From Candidatus Synoicihabitans palmerolidicus (GTDB lineage Bacteria; Verrucomicrobiota; Verrucomicrobiia; Opitutales; Opitutaceae): a stretch of 64,000 nt of DNA. The position numbers and the translations under genes are program-made. The stretch covers positions 620,001 through 684,000 of the forward strand of contig JAGGDC010000001.1 in the NCBI GenBank assembly GCA_020809425.1, in the 5' to 3' direction. Each line of letters starts with the position of its first letter. The stretch's first letter is position 1. Under the pieces are notes generated by a model. It was not told the DNA's origin. It saw only the letters and a list, made by a program, of their open reading frames with translations, and did no database searches. Positions 20,712 through 31,826 of the stretch are shown here, in pieces.

Positions 20712-21404
20712 ATGTCTACCCAACTGATTCTCGCCCTCGATGTTCCCACCCGAGAGGAAGCTCGCCCTCTTTTGACCCAGCTTCAGGGCTCATTGCCTTG
20801 GGTAAAAGTCGGGCTGCAAATGTTCACCGCCTACGGTCCTGACTGGGTGCGTGAGGTCGCCGACCTGGGATTTAAGGTTTTCCTCGACCTCAAACTTCAC
20901 GACATTCCTAACACGGTCGCCAAATCGGTCGAATCACTCAGTGCACTGCCCATTGGCATGCTCACCCTCCATACCGCCGGCGGGCGCGCCATGATGGCCG
21001 CCGCCCAGCAGGCCCAAGCCCAAATCAAACCCGACTTGCAACTCCTCGGAGTCACGGTGTTGACGTCCATGGATGCCACCAGCCTCGACGAAATCGGCTG
21101 CGGCAGCAATGCCGCCACTCAAGTCTCTCGACTGGCCCATCTGGGGATCGACGCTGGACTCTCCGGTTTCGTTTGCTCCCCTCTCGAAGTAGGGATGCTT
21201 CGCCAAGCACTTCCCGCCAACACCCAATTGGTCACTCCGGGCATGCGTCCTGCTGGAGCCGATATCGGAGACCAATCCCGCATCATGACCCCTTCCTACG
21301 CCGCCCGGGCCGGTTCAACCCACATCGTGGTCGGCCGCTCCATCCTCAAAGCCCCCTATCCCGCCGCCGCCGCCCAAGCCATCATGGCCGAATTAAAAAT
21401 TTAG
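20712..21404 (+). CDS. pyrF: Orotidine 5'-phosphate decarboxylase
   Basis: The 230-aa intact product is a class I OMP decarboxylase with LILALDVPTREEA, the catalytic DLKLHDIPNTV motif (the Asp-Lys-x-x-Asp constellation), VTVLTSMD and the phosphate-binding TPGMRPAGADIGDQ and ARAGSTHIVVGRSI. It performs the last step of UMP synthesis in the cytosol. ispD follows 66 bp downstream on the same strand; the two pathways are unrelated. Confidence 0.95.
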   Translation: MSTQLILALDVPTREEARPLLTQLQGSLPWVKVGLQMFTAYGPDWVREVADLGFKVFLDLKLHDIPNTVAKSVESLSALPIGMLTLHTAGGRAMMAAAQQAQAQIKPDLQLLGVTVLTSMDATSLDEIGCGSNAATQVSRLAHLGIDAGLSGFVCSPLEVGMLRQALPANTQLVTPGMRPAGADIGDQSRIMTPSYAARAGSTHIVVGRSILKAPYPAAAAQAIMAELKI

Positions 21405-21470
21405 GCAAAATTCACCTCCGCGCCTACCCCTCCAGCGTTCTTCATTTCAACTTTCTAGCTTCCTCCCAAC

Positions 21471-22154
21471 ATGTCTCGTACAGCCGCCATTCTACTCGCC
21501 GCCGGTTCCGGAAAACGTATGGCCGGTTCGGTTGAAGACAAAGTCCTGGCTCCTCTCGGTGGGAAACCCGTGTTTTCCCGCAGCGCAGCCACCTTCGCCG
21601 CTAGTGGTGTCGCCGACCTCTACGTCATCGTCTACCGGGACCAACGCCAGATGATGGAACTCACCGCGCTCGCCCCGACTCCCACCCTCTTCGTCCCCGG
21701 CGGGTCCGAACGCCAATACTCAGTCGCCGGCGCCCTCGATGCGTTGCCTGCCGACATCGAACAAGTGTTCATCCACGATTGCGCCCGTCCCTTCGTGCGG
21801 GTCGAACACCTCATCGCGCTCCATAAAATCGTCCGCAAGGAAGAAGCCGTGGTGCTCGCCCACCGCGTCACCGACACCATCAAACTCCACCGGGACGACG
21901 GACACCTCAAAACCCTCGATCGCGACGCCCTCAGGGCCATGGAAACCCCGCAAGTCTTCAGCCGCAAAATCATCGTCAAAGCCTACAACCGCGCCGCCAC
22001 TCGCGACCTCCGCCTGACCGATGACGCTTCCGCCGTCGAACTTCTCCGTCACCCCATTGCTCTCCTCGAAAACGAGTACCCTAATCCCAAACTCACCACA
22101 GCGGCCGACCTCCCGTGGTTCGAGTTTCTCCTCTCGACCCAACCCGAGGAATAG
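21471..22154 (+). CDS. ispD: 2-C-methyl-D-erythritol 4-phosphate cytidylyltransferase
   Basis: The 227-aa intact nucleotidyltransferase has the CTP-binding N-terminus AAILLAAGSGKRMAGSVEDK, VFIHDCARPFV, the KLHRDDGHLKTLDRD region and DDASAVELL near the end. IspD makes CDP-methylerythritol from MEP and CTP, one step before IspE and two before IspF, both present in this block. ispF starts 183 bp downstream. Confidence 0.93.
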   Translation: MSRTAAILLAAGSGKRMAGSVEDKVLAPLGGKPVFSRSAATFAASGVADLYVIVYRDQRQMMELTALAPTPTLFVPGGSERQYSVAGALDALPADIEQVFIHDCARPFVRVEHLIALHKIVRKEEAVVLAHRVTDTIKLHRDDGHLKTLDRDALRAMETPQVFSRKIIVKAYNRAATRDLRLTDDASAVELLRHPIALLENEYPNPKLTTAADLPWFEFLLSTQPEE

Positions 22155-22337
22155 ACTTCCCCGCACTCGGAGCAATTCCGCTCCCGCAAGACACAGCTTG
22201 CTCCGGGTTTCCCACGCTGGACGCAGCCGGACCACTGGTCGGTCCGTAAACTTTATGGTGAGTGAGGAGTTCGCCGTTCTCCTCCCGTCAAAACTTCAGC
22301 GTTCCCGTCCTTCAGGTTTCCCTCTTCACTCCTCCCC

Positions 22338-22829
22338 ATGCTTCCGTTTCGCATCGGCCACGGCTACGACATGCACCGTATCGTTCCAAATCGACCCATG
22401 GTCTTGGGCGGTGTGACCTTTGACGTACCTTACGGCCTCGACGGACATTCCGATGCCGATGCCCTCACTCATGCCATCTGTGACGCCCTACTCGGCGCTG
22501 CCGGTCTGGCCGACATTGGCCACTTTTTCCCCAATACCGACCCGGCCTTTAAAAGCATCGACTCGCAAAAATTACTCGCACAGGTCACTGCTGAACTTCG
22601 CCAACGCGGTTGGCGCATTGGCAACATCGACGCCTCCCTCATTGCCGAGAAACCTAAAATCGCCCCCGAGTTGAACAAAATGAAGACAACTCTCGCCTCC
22701 TCGACGGTCCTCAACGTCTCCGCCATCGGTCTCAAGGCCACAACCAACGAAGGCACCGGGAGCATCGGCCGAGGCGAAGCGATCGCTGCCCACGCCGTAG
22801 CCCTCATTTACCAAACCAGCGAAACCTGA
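22338..22829 (+). CDS. ispF: 2-C-methyl-D-erythritol 2,4-cyclodiphosphate synthase
   Basis: The 163-aa intact product has the metal ligands of IspF in GHGYDMHRI (Asp and His) and the later His in GLDGHSDADALTHAICDALLGA. ADIGHFFPNTDP and the C-terminal KATTNEGTGSIGRGEAIAAHAV are also typical. The enzyme cyclises CDP-ME 2-phosphate, releasing CMP. With ispE and ispD nearby, three consecutive MEP steps lie within 3.2 kb. Confidence 0.95.
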   Translation: MLPFRIGHGYDMHRIVPNRPMVLGGVTFDVPYGLDGHSDADALTHAICDALLGAAGLADIGHFFPNTDPAFKSIDSQKLLAQVTAELRQRGWRIGNIDASLIAEKPKIAPELNKMKTTLASSTVLNVSAIGLKATTNEGTGSIGRGEAIAAHAVALIYQTSET

Positions 22830-22853
22830 TCGCTCTGCCGAGCATTGTTCCCC

Positions 22854-23634
22854 ATGCTTAGCCCCCCCCCGCCCTAATTGCCCGCATCTTTTTAACCTGC
22901 GGACTTCTCGCCGGCTGCGCTCCCCGCGAGACCAATGTTGAGCTCGGCAACCGCACTCAAACCCTTCACCGCGGTATGGGACCCGCGATCGCTGACCTGG
23001 ATTCGCATTTCGTCACTGGCACCACTGACTACAATGTGCTCTCCGCCCTCTTCGAAGGTCTCGTTGGCGAAGACCCACAAGACCTCAGCCCAGTCCCCGG
23101 TGTGGCCAACTCATGGTCCACCAGTCCCGATGGATTAACCTACACTTTCCAGCTTCGACCCAACGCCCGCTGGTCCAATGGCGATCCCCTCATCGCCCAA
23201 GACTTCGCGGATTCCTGGCAACGTGTCCTCACTCACTCCCTCACCGCTGAATACTCCTACCTCCTCTATATCGTGTCAGGGGCCGAGGCGTTTCACCGCG
23301 GCGATACCACTGACTTCTCCACCGTTGGCGTGCGTGTCCTCGACCCTCTCACCTTGGAAATCACCCTCGAGTATCCCGCACCGTATTTCCTTTCGCTACT
23401 AGAGCACTGGATGTGGTTCCCAGTCCACTTGTCCAGCATTCGAACAGTGGGAGATCTCTACACCCGGGGAACCCCATGGGCTCGTCCCGGTAAACTCGTC
23501 TGCAACGGTCCGTTCACCCTCACCGCGTGGCGCCATGGAGAACGCATCAGTGTGGACCGCAATATCCACTACTGGGACGCCAGCCAACGTCCACCTCGCA
23601 GCCATAGAATTCCATCCGTTCGAAGGAGTAGATA
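22854..23634 (+). pseudogene. Peptide/oligopeptide-binding lipoprotein (OppA-like), truncated by IS copy 3
   Basis: The reading frame of the mature part begins with a lipobox (GLLAGC) and continues into an SBP_bac_5 domain: DNVLSALFEGLVGEDP-like start, GLTYTFQLRPNARWSNGDP, and NGPFTLTAWRHGERI. The nearest ATG (22854) is out of frame because the following run of nine C is one base short; ten C would give M-L-S-P-P-P-A-L. The protein is cut after about 255 residues (of an expected 500 or more) at the IS right end, and the rest is not in the window. Confidence 0.8.
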
Positions 23635-25456
23635 GAGCGTGTCCCATTGACCCTGATTTTGAAGGGGGGCCGGAAAGCCGATTTTTTGAGCGGATTTCCG
23701 GCTACCAATGGCGGATGTAGGCGCGCGCAGATGCAATTTAATGGCTAAATTGCAGTGTCGCAGCAGTCAGTGCCTGGATCGTTTCCATGCGGGAACCTCC
23801 GGCAGCCGGTTTATTGTTCATCGTTGGAGTAGGCTTGGTGGTTTTAGGCGGCTTGGGCTTGCGGTGGTTGGTCGGCCAGCAGTCGGGCGATGAGCCACAG
23901 GTTGTGACCGAGGATGCTCCAGGCTACCGCCAGGTAGCGATTCGTGAAGCCTCTGGCACTCAATCGCTTGCCTTGGCGTTGCTTGATGATGGCGATGCGG
24001 GCTTCCGTCGAAGCCCGGCGATGTTGGAGCGCCACGAACTGCGGCTCCTGCATGCGCCGTTGCAGTTGCTGCGGATCACGGGGGCAAGTGGCGTCATAAA
24101 TGTCGGCTTCGGCCAAGCGTTCGCACAGCCGTTTGGTCGAGAAGCCTCGTCGGTGCTCGCCGCTTTGATCGGGGTGCTCAGGGCGAACTGATTCTGGCGC
24201 TAGAGGCTCTGGTCGAACTGACGCCATTCGGCCGGAGTCATTCCCTGATACAACTGCCAATCGGTGATCAACCCCGTCACGTTCTCACTGATCATGAGGC
24301 TGTTGCCAAACTCGACCTCGCCGGACGCCTTGCCTCGGACCACGGTCTGCACGTCGGGTTCGTAGACGCAGAGGATCTTCTCGGCGTTGGGCACTGATCG
24401 CGCGCCGATGATGCGTTCGTGGGCCTGTTTGATCGCGGCCGGCAGTTGCTCGAGCATGGCGTCGATGCGCGCAATGATGCGGGTGGCCTGGCGCTCACTG
24501 AAGCGGGTCCGGGCGTAGTCGGCGGCGAGGTGGTCGCGGTGGCGGCGGGCGTGCTCGCCGATGGTGCGCAGCAGGCGTTTCATCTGGCGGAGCACGCCCT
24601 TGCGGGCCCGCTTCGCATCGCGGCGCCGTCGGCTGTGGGTCATCGCGATGCACCACCGATTCATCTGCTTGGCAAAGACTGGCGGCTCGTTCGGCATCCG
24701 ACCCCGGCAACCCCGCTGCACGGAGCAGTTTCACCGCCTTGAGCGGGGGTGCGGCTCACGTCGCGAAAGAGCACCCAGTCGACCGGGAAATGGATGTTGG
24801 CCTGCAGGCAGGTCGAGTCCACCAGGTACGTATCCATCGGCTGCGTCGCAGCCAGTCCCAGTTTGCTCGCCCGGTCCGCCTCACCGCACATCTCGATAAA
24901 GACTTGGCTCATCCTGCGCACCTGCCCGGCGGTGAAGCATTTGGACGCACGCTCCCGCACGCTTTCTTTGGGAGACCCCCTTGATGCCGTCGATCCGGCG
25001 CGCTCCGCAAAAGTCGGCCAACAGATCGCTGGAGGCGATGCTCAGGGAAAGTTTACGCAAGCTGATTTTCCCTAGCATCATGCGCAATACCTGCACCCGC
25101 CGCGCCTTGCGCGCGAACTGCAGGTGTCGCGGTAACCCGGCCACGTCGTCGCCCCGCCAGTTTTCCCGGACAAAGTCCACGGCCATCGCTTCCAAGTGAC
25201 TGTTGGCCAGCAACTGGTCGAGCCCCGCCAGTTGATCGCGAAACGCGGCGTAATCTTTGTTGGGTCCGATCGGAGTCAGGTCTGGACGCAGCCAGGTTTT
25301 CAGGGCAACTTCCGGGGCGACCGCTTCGGTAGTATTGTTCACACTAAATTATACACGCCGTTTTTGTGCCGAAACCAGGAAATTCTCCCGGGTTCGGCCT
25401 CTTTATTTTTACGCTACCTCCTCTTAGCCAACATCTTGAGCTTGTGGGACACGCTC
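23635..25456 (-). mobile_element. 1.8-kb insertion sequence, copy 3 (complete)
   Basis: Same element, reversed, with TA on both outer sides (23633-23634 and 25457-25458). The sides are unrelated genes (OppA-like lipoprotein and fabF), and the flanking hexamers (AGATTA and TATCTA in transposase orientation) differ, so this copy also sits at a rearrangement or assembly join. Confidence 0.92.
23844..25342 (-). pseudogene. DDE transposase of IS copy 3
   Basis: Minus-strand GTG start at 25342. Frame segments are as in the other copies. There is an additional one-base difference near 24150 (CCTCGTCGG where other copies have CCTCGGTCGG) that breaks the C-terminal segment, and another near 24733 in the C-run. 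The Asp motif is VDSTCLQANIHFPVDW. Confidence 0.75.
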
Positions 25457-26273
25457 TAATCTATTGGCCGGACAGGTCAGTTTGTTGCTCAACTTAAGGG
25501 GCCCCAACATGGCGTCGGCTTGTGCGACGTCGGGTCACGCGGTGGGCGAAGCGGCGGCGGCGCTTGCTTGGGGCGACGTCGAGGTGATGGTGGCGGGCGG
25601 TGCGGAGTCGACGGTCACTCCCTTGGCCGTGGGGGCGTTTGCTCAGATGAGGGCGTTGTCGACGCGGAATGACGATCCGGAGGGCGCCTCGCGCCCGTAT
25701 GACGCGAATCGCGACGGGTTTGTCGGAGGGGGCGGTGGTGGTTGTACTCGAGGAGCTGGAGCATGCGAAGGCGCGGGGAGCGCGCATTTATGCTGAATTA
25801 ACCGGTTACGGGGCTTCGGCCGATGCGTTTCATCTCTCTTCGTTGTCGCCGGGAGGGGAAGGTTCGCAGCGTTCGATGCGAGCCGCCTTGGCTTCGGCCG
25901 GAGTGGGCCCGGAGGCAATGGATTTTGTGGCGGCCCACGCGACCTCAACACCGGGCGGGGAGGGCGAGGAAGCCGCGGCGATTGCAAGTGTGTTTGTAGG
26001 GCAACTGGAGACCCTGCACGTGAGTGCGGTCACGTCGATGACCGGGCATTTGTTGGGGCGGCGGGGGCGATGGGTGCATTTACCGCGATCAAGGCGATCG
26101 AGACCGGCACGATATCGCCCTCAATCAACATCAGCGAATTCGATCCTGCGGTCGCAGCGACGGGTTTGAATGTCACGGCGACTATCGCGGTGCAGAAGAC
26201 GGTGCGCGGAGCATTGGCCAACAGTTTTGGTTTTGGAGGCACGAACGCATCACTGGTGTTCCAAGCGTTGTAG
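25457..26273 (+). pseudogene. fabF: Beta-ketoacyl-ACP synthase II (FabF-like), C-terminal two thirds, frameshifted
   Basis: The sequence enters from the IS left end at about residue 145 of a normal 415-aa FabF. It shows the active-site Cys in SACATSGHAVGEA, the first His in AAHATSTPGGE and the second in SMTGHLLG. Two breaks need one-base corrections: one in the GGAGGGGGCGG run near 25730 and one near 26060. It ends SFGFGGTNASLVFQAL, the usual FabF C-terminus. The N-terminal third is not in the window. Confidence 0.85.
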
Positions 26274-26351
26274 AGGGCAGATGAAGTTTCAGCAGGCTCC
26301 GTGCTTTAAACTGGCCGCGAAAGGGAGGCGTCGCCAAAACGGCCACTTCCC

Positions 26352-27368
26352 ATGCTCAAGACGTATTGGACTCGCGCGGTTGAACTCCTGACCCTGCCTT
26401 TCCTTCTGGCGCTTTTGTTGGCGGTCGGATTTATGGGTTTTGTGGCGTGGGATCACTCCCATTGGTGGGCGAATCGGGAAGATTACGGGTTTGGGTGGCT
26501 GGTGCCGGCCTTTGTCGCGTTTGTGGTGCATGACCGGTGGTTTAAGATCACGGCGGCGGTGGAGGCTTGCGCGGCGGAGAACAGTCCGCGGACGAGCGGT
26601 TGGAAACGCCGGATACTGAATACCGTGGTGTATGGCGCGATGCTGGGAGGGGCGCTATTGTTTCTATTGGGGGCGTTCTATCAGGCCGGGGCGGGGCCCT
26701 CTCATCCGGGGTCTTTGGCGCTATCGATGGGCATGGGTGTGATGCTTCTGCCGTTATTTTTTGTGAATGCGCCGGAGGCTCGTTCGACGGTGCGGAGTGG
26801 GTGGTTTGGTGACGCGCGGGTGAAGCTCGTGGCGTTGTTAATATTGCCGGCATTGGTGTGGCTGGTCGCGGCCTCGATGGTGTCGGTGATCGAGAATCGG
26901 CTCAGTCTGTTCCTGTTGCACAAGGTGACGACGGTGGGGGTTTTCGTTTTTGATGTATTGGGGCTGCCGTTACAGCAGGAGGGCAACGTGCTGGTCCTGC
27001 CGCCGATGGCGGACGGCCTGCCCAATCGGGAGGGAGTCGAGCAGGCCTGCTCTGACATTCGCTCGCTGACGGCGTGTTTGTTTGCGGGCTCGTTTTTGGC
27101 GGCGGTGTTTTTGGGCAAGCTTTGGGAAAAGGTCACTTTGGTGGTGGCGGCCATGGGCTTCGCGTTTTTGACGAATTTGGTGCGCAGCCTTTTTCTGACG
27201 GGATGGGCTTATCGGTATGGGCACGAGGCGATTGAAGGCACGGTGCACGATGTGGCCGGGTATTCAGTGTTGGGTCTAACCGTGATCGGTTTGTTGATGT
27301 TGTTGTCGTTGTTTCAGATCGAGTGGATCACTGGTCCAATGGACGAGGGGGAAGCTGAGGCGGATTAG
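26352..27368 (+). CDS. Exosortase (PEP-CTERM-type sorting transpeptidase)
   Basis: The 338-aa polytopic protein has about eight hydrophobic segments. The exosortase/archaeosortase catalytic triad is visible: Cys233 in QACSDIRSLTA, the Arg of LVRSLFLTG and the His of TVHDVAGY. Enzymes of this family cleave and sort proteins bearing PEP-CTERM-like C-termini to the cell surface in Gram-negative bacteria. No obvious PEP-CTERM substrate gene or EPS cluster is next to it in the window. The frame is intact. Confidence 0.9.
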   Translation: MLKTYWTRAVELLTLPFLLALLLAVGFMGFVAWDHSHWWANREDYGFGWLVPAFVAFVVHDRWFKITAAVEACAAENSPRTSGWKRRILNTVVYGAMLGGALLFLLGAFYQAGAGPSHPGSLALSMGMGVMLLPLFFVNAPEARSTVRSGWFGDARVKLVALLILPALVWLVAASMVSVIENRLSLFLLHKVTTVGVFVFDVLGLPLQQEGNVLVLPPMADGLPNREGVEQACSDIRSLTACLFAGSFLAAVFLGKLWEKVTLVVAAMGFAFLTNLVRSLFLTGWAYRYGHEAIEGTVHDVAGYSVLGLTVIGLLMLLSLFQIEWITGPMDEGEAEAD

Positions 27369-27451
27369 AAGTAGGCGGTGCCGTAATGGACCGAACGCGA
27401 CGCGACTCAGCGGGAGAATGGCGGAAGTGGGGAAAGGATGGTGCCAGACAC

Positions 27452-27477
27452 AAAAAACCGACGCCCAAGGGGCGTCG
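27452..27477 (-). terminator. Rho-independent terminator of the M16 peptidase gene
   Basis: An 8-bp perfect stem (CGACGCCC with GGGCGTCG, 3-base loop) at 27459-27477. Six A on its left read as a T-tract on the minus strand. It lies between the converging exosortase and peptidase genes. Confidence 0.72.
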
Positions 27478-27511
27478 CTTTGCAGAGTAATGAACGGGAC
27501 GATCGAGATTG

Positions 27512-30358
27512 TTACTCGGTTAGCACGATGAACTCGAAGGCGCGGTCGTCGCCGAGGTATTTGGCGGCTAGTGCGGTGATTTCGGCTACGGTGATGGCTT
27601 CCATATCCGTGTAGCGAGAGCGTGCCCATTCCAGGCGTTGAGGGAATTCCTGAGCGCGGCTTAACACGGCACCGAGCCAATAGCCGTTGGTGCGGGCGTT
27701 TTCGCGCAAGGAGGTGAGGATGGGGAGCACGGCACGTTCGAGTGCGTCCTCGTTGGTTCCGTTTTGCGCGAGATCGTTGGCCAGTTCATGAGTCACCCGA
27801 GCCAAGCTGGAGGCTTTGGGTGGGTCGACGACGATGTAGGCATTGATGGAGCCGTAGCTATCGTAGGTGTCGCTGGTGGAACTCCCGGCGTTGGGGCTGT
27901 AGCTGCCACCCAGTTCTTCTCGGACTTTCAGGCGGAGGCGGTCTTGAAAGATTTTGGACAGCACGTTGAGACGGCGGGCGACATGGACGTCTTTTTCTTC
28001 GGTGGTGGGCCAGTATAGGGATACGACCCCTTTGGGGATTTCGGTGGAGACCGTGTAGTTCCGGGTGAAGGGTTCCTCCGGGAAGGAAACCTGGCGACGA
28101 TCATGCATCAGGGGTTTGGAGCCGCGGGAGGGGAGGGCGCCAAAGGTTTGGGCGACTGCGGCGATGGCGTTGTCGACGTCGAGATCGCCGACCAAACCGA
28201 TTTCGATCGCGCCTCGTTCGAGTTCAGGGGCAAGCCACACGCGAGCTTCGGACAAGGAGCGTTGGCTCAACACCTCTTCCGGGGGGAGGCCGAAGCGGGT
28301 GTCTCCACTGGCGAGCAAGCGCGGCACCTCGGTTTGCAACGGCCCCTGCGGGATGTGAGCGAGCCGCAGGTAGTATTGCGAAATCGACTTACGAATTTGG
28401 CGATCGGCTTCGGGGCGGAAACCTGAGTCAACCAGATAAGCGGTCGCGAGCTGAAGTTGGAGCAGCAAGTCGTCGGGGGTGATGGCTCCGGACAAGACAA
28501 AGGCATCTTCGCCGATGCCAAAGCGGCCGCCGACGTTGCGACCGGCGAGAATTCGGCGAAGCCCGTCGGAGGAGTGTTGGCCCAGTCCACCGAGGATGAA
28601 GGGGTATCCCGCGTGGAAGGACAAGCCTGGTTGATCGATCGGCTCAGAGAGTTGCCCCGTGCCGATGCGGACGTTCATGGAGATGCTTTCGGTCGAGAAG
28701 TCGATTTTCTTGATATTGAGGCGAACGCGGTTGGCGAATTCGACCATGGTGATGTCGAGATCTTCGATGTAATCGCGGGAGTAGATTTCACTCGGGGAAC
28801 CAAATTCGGTGTAAGCGAAGGCGACTTCTTCGATTTCGGGAGGCGGTTCGAGCACAACGCGGTGGGCGGCGGCGTAGAGATCGCTGATAAAGGATTCAGG
28901 GAAAGCGGGGACATTGGCGCCGGTGTTACCGATCACGGTAATGTGGTCGATGAGGAGTATCCCACGCGGCCCGAAAGGCCGCGTCACAGGCCTCGATGGT
29001 GACCTCGTCGAGGGCCGGCATCATGAGTTCAAAGTTAGTTTCCGGGGTGGTGAAGACGTTTTCGTCGGCGATGGAGGAAAGGATGCCCATGGCGAGGCCG
29101 GAAGAGCGGCGGGTGGAGGCGCGGCGCACGGCTTGATCGAGGCCGTTACGCATGCCGGCAATGACTTCGTTGAGCTCGGGAGCTTGGAAGCCGAATTCGA
29201 GCGCTCGGCGGAGTTCATTTTCGGCGACCGTAAGAGCGGACGGCCACTTATCCGGATCCGAGCGCAGCTCGATGGTGGTGTTATCGGCGATTTCGTAAAA
29301 GGAGCCCGCGTTGGAGAAGCCGCTGGAAAACGGAGCCCCCTCCTGTTTGGCGAGTTCGGAGAGGCGCCGGTTGAGCATGGCAAAGGCGAGATCGCGCGGG
29401 AGATTTTTGACGCGATTGGCCGCGGTATCGTCTTCGTGCGTGTAGGGTTGGACTGTCTGGATGCCGACGGTAACATTCCCCGCTTCCGGCTCGTGGTGGT
29501 AAAGGATGCGCTCGCCCTCGCCGGGGAGGATTACGTCGGTGGGAGGATCGTTGCGGGCGGGATCGCGTGCGGTCAGAGAAGAGAAGGCGTCCTGAATTTG
29601 TCGCTCCACGCGATCGATATCAAAGTCGCCGACGGCGACGATGGTCATGCGTTCGGGACGATACCAAGTGTCGTAGTAATCAATCGACAAAGGCGTCAGG
29701 ATTGGCGGTGCTGAGGACCTCCTCGACGCCGATGGGCAGGCGGTGCAACAGGCGCGTGTCGCCGAATAAAAAGTCGAGTTCGGCGACGTAGGAGCGCCAC
29801 TCCACGGAATCGCGAGTGCGTTTTTCGCTGAGAATGATGCCGCGTTCGCGGTCGATTTCGTCCTGATCCAGCAGCATGCTGTCCGCGTAGTCGCGGAAGA
29901 CCTGCAGTCCTTCGGCGAAGTAGTCGGTGTTGGAGTCGGGCAGATCGATCATGTAGACCGTGCGATCAAAGGAGGTGAAGGCGTTGGTATCGGCGCCGAA
30001 GGCTCATGCCCATGCGCTGAAAGAATTCGATGGGAGTGCCTGGCGCATAGTAGGTGCTGCCGTTGAACGCCATGTGTTCAAGGAAGTGAGCGAGCCCACG
30101 TTGATTTTCCTCTTCTTGGAGGGAGCCCGTTTCGACCAGCAGGCGCAAAGCAGTGCGTTCGCGGGGCTCGGTGTTAGTTTTGAGGGCGTAGCGTAGACCG
30201 TTGGCCCATTTACCATAGCGGATGGTATCATCGGCAGGCAAGTCACTGGACTCGTGGGGAAAACTCTGAGCGCTCGCTTTAGCGGTCGTGATAACCAGGA
30301 GCGTTAGAGTCAGGAGTAGTGAAAATAGAGACGCAGGTCGCAGCAGGGAACGTGGCAT
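27512..30358 (-). pseudogene. M16 family zinc peptidase (pitrilysin/insulinase-like), three frameshifts
   Basis: From the ATG at 30358 the product has a signal peptide, an N-terminal M16 domain with the inverted zinc motif HFLEH and downstream Glu in the ERGIILSEKRTRD segment, and a second inactive-type M16 domain with a third repeat-like portion. Frame breaks near 30000, 29690 and 28985 each need one or two bases. Corrected, it would be about 945 aa, the usual two-domain M16 length, and periplasmic. It is divergent from waaA. Confidence 0.83.
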
Positions 30359-30446
30359 GGTGGTGCAAACCATGCGCGTCTTTGGCGAAACGCCAAATAA
30401 TGTTTTGAGCGCGCGGCGTATTTTCGATTCCTTAAGTCCACTAACG

Positions 30447-31748
30447 ATGGCGCTTTGGATTTACCGATTGGGTTTTTTGCCTGTGATGCTCGTCTTGGCG
30501 CCCTATTATTTATGGCGGATGCGACGGCGTGGGGGTTATGTGAAGGGGTTTGGGCACCGTTTTGGACGAGTGCCCAAAACGTTGCCGGCGAAGAGTGGCG
30601 GACGTCGACGCATTTGGTTGCAGGCGGTGAGCGTGGGGGAGCTGTTGGCGATTGGACCCTTGGTGGATGCGTTGTTGTCGGAGGAGGGGAATGAAATTTA
30701 TCTGACAACCACCACGAGCACGGGGTATGCGCTCGCGAAGGAGCGTTATGAGGCACGAGTGGCGGCGGTGGCGTATTTTCCGATAGATTTTTGGGCCTGT
30801 AGTGCTCTGGCGTGGAAGCAGGTGCAGCCGGATTTAGTGGTACTGACCGAAGGGGAACGTTGGCCGGAGCATATTTACCAAGCGCTTTGTTATCGGGTGC
30901 CGGTGGTGGGGATCAACGCTCGAATGAGTGATCGAAGTTACCGCCGGATGAAGCTGCTGGGTGGATTGGTGCCCGGATTGATGGGGAGCATGGAGCGATT
31001 ATTGGTGGTGTCGGACGAAGATGCGCGAAGGTTCCGGGAACTCGGTTTTACGCCCGGGCAAGTCGAAGTGACGGGAAATTTAAAGGTAGATAATGTGATT
31101 CCCGAGCTGGAGGAAGAGGCGAAGGTGGCGTTAAGGGCCGAGCTCGGTTTTAGCGAAACGGATGTGGTGATGCTCGGGTCGTCGATTTGGCCAGGAGAAG
31201 AGGTGGCGATGATGGCGGCTTGGCGCCGAGCCCGCGCGGAGGTGGATTTGGGCGGTCGGGCGTTGCGACTATTGCTAGTGCCAAGGCATGCGGAGCGGAG
31301 GTTGGAAGTGGAGGCGTTGGTCCGGGCGACCGGAGCCGACTATCACCTGCGTTCATCCGGTAACGCGACCGAAGCGCGGGAAATCACCATCGCGGATACG
31401 ACGGGTGAGTTGCAGCGGCTGACGCAGGTGGCGGACATTGTCTTTGTGGGGAAGAGTCTACCTCCGCACTCTGAAGGGCAGACGCCGGTGGAAGCAGCAG
31501 GATTGGGCCGACCGCTCTTATTTGGACCGAGAATGGGCAGTTTTAGGGCGATTGCGCGAGATTTGTTGGATCGCGGGGCGGCCCAACAAGTGCAAATGGC
31601 GGAGGATTTGGGGGGGCAAATGGTTGCGTTGTTGGGGGACGAACCGCGTCGAAATCGGTTGGGCGAAGCGGGACGGGCTTGGCATAAAGCAAACCGCGGA
31701 GCTCTTGAGCGCACGATAAAAGTGTTAAGAAAATACTTAAACTATTAA
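30447..31748 (+). CDS. waaA: 3-deoxy-D-manno-octulosonic acid (Kdo) transferase
   Basis: I start at the ATG at 30447 (MALWIYRLGF), which opens directly into the N-terminal membrane anchor; the open frame extends 53 residues further without protein-like character. The 433-aa product is a GT30-type two-domain glycosyltransferase with WLQAVSVGEL, the acidic TEGERWPE (usually TELWPN), GNLKVD and the C-terminal nucleotide-sugar site PPHSEGQTPVEAAGLGRPLLFGP. It adds Kdo to lipid A at the inner membrane. kdsA, which makes the Kdo precursor, is at 50037. Confidence 0.92.
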   Translation: MALWIYRLGFLPVMLVLAPYYLWRMRRRGGYVKGFGHRFGRVPKTLPAKSGGRRRIWLQAVSVGELLAIGPLVDALLSEEGNEIYLTTTTSTGYALAKERYEARVAAVAYFPIDFWACSALAWKQVQPDLVVLTEGERWPEHIYQALCYRVPVVGINARMSDRSYRRMKLLGGLVPGLMGSMERLLVVSDEDARRFRELGFTPGQVEVTGNLKVDNVIPELEEEAKVALRAELGFSETDVVMLGSSIWPGEEVAMMAAWRRARAEVDLGGRALRLLLVPRHAERRLEVEALVRATGADYHLRSSGNATEAREITIADTTGELQRLTQVADIVFVGKSLPPHSEGQTPVEAAGLGRPLLFGPRMGSFRAIARDLLDRGAAQQVQMAEDLGGQMVALLGDEPRRNRLGEAGRAWHKANRGALERTIKVLRKYLNY

Positions 31749-31826
31749 TATAGAGTCATTAATGAATTATGCGCGTTTAACATTGCCCGACCCCACGGGG
31801 TGCCTACGGTTTTCATTTTTCTCTGG

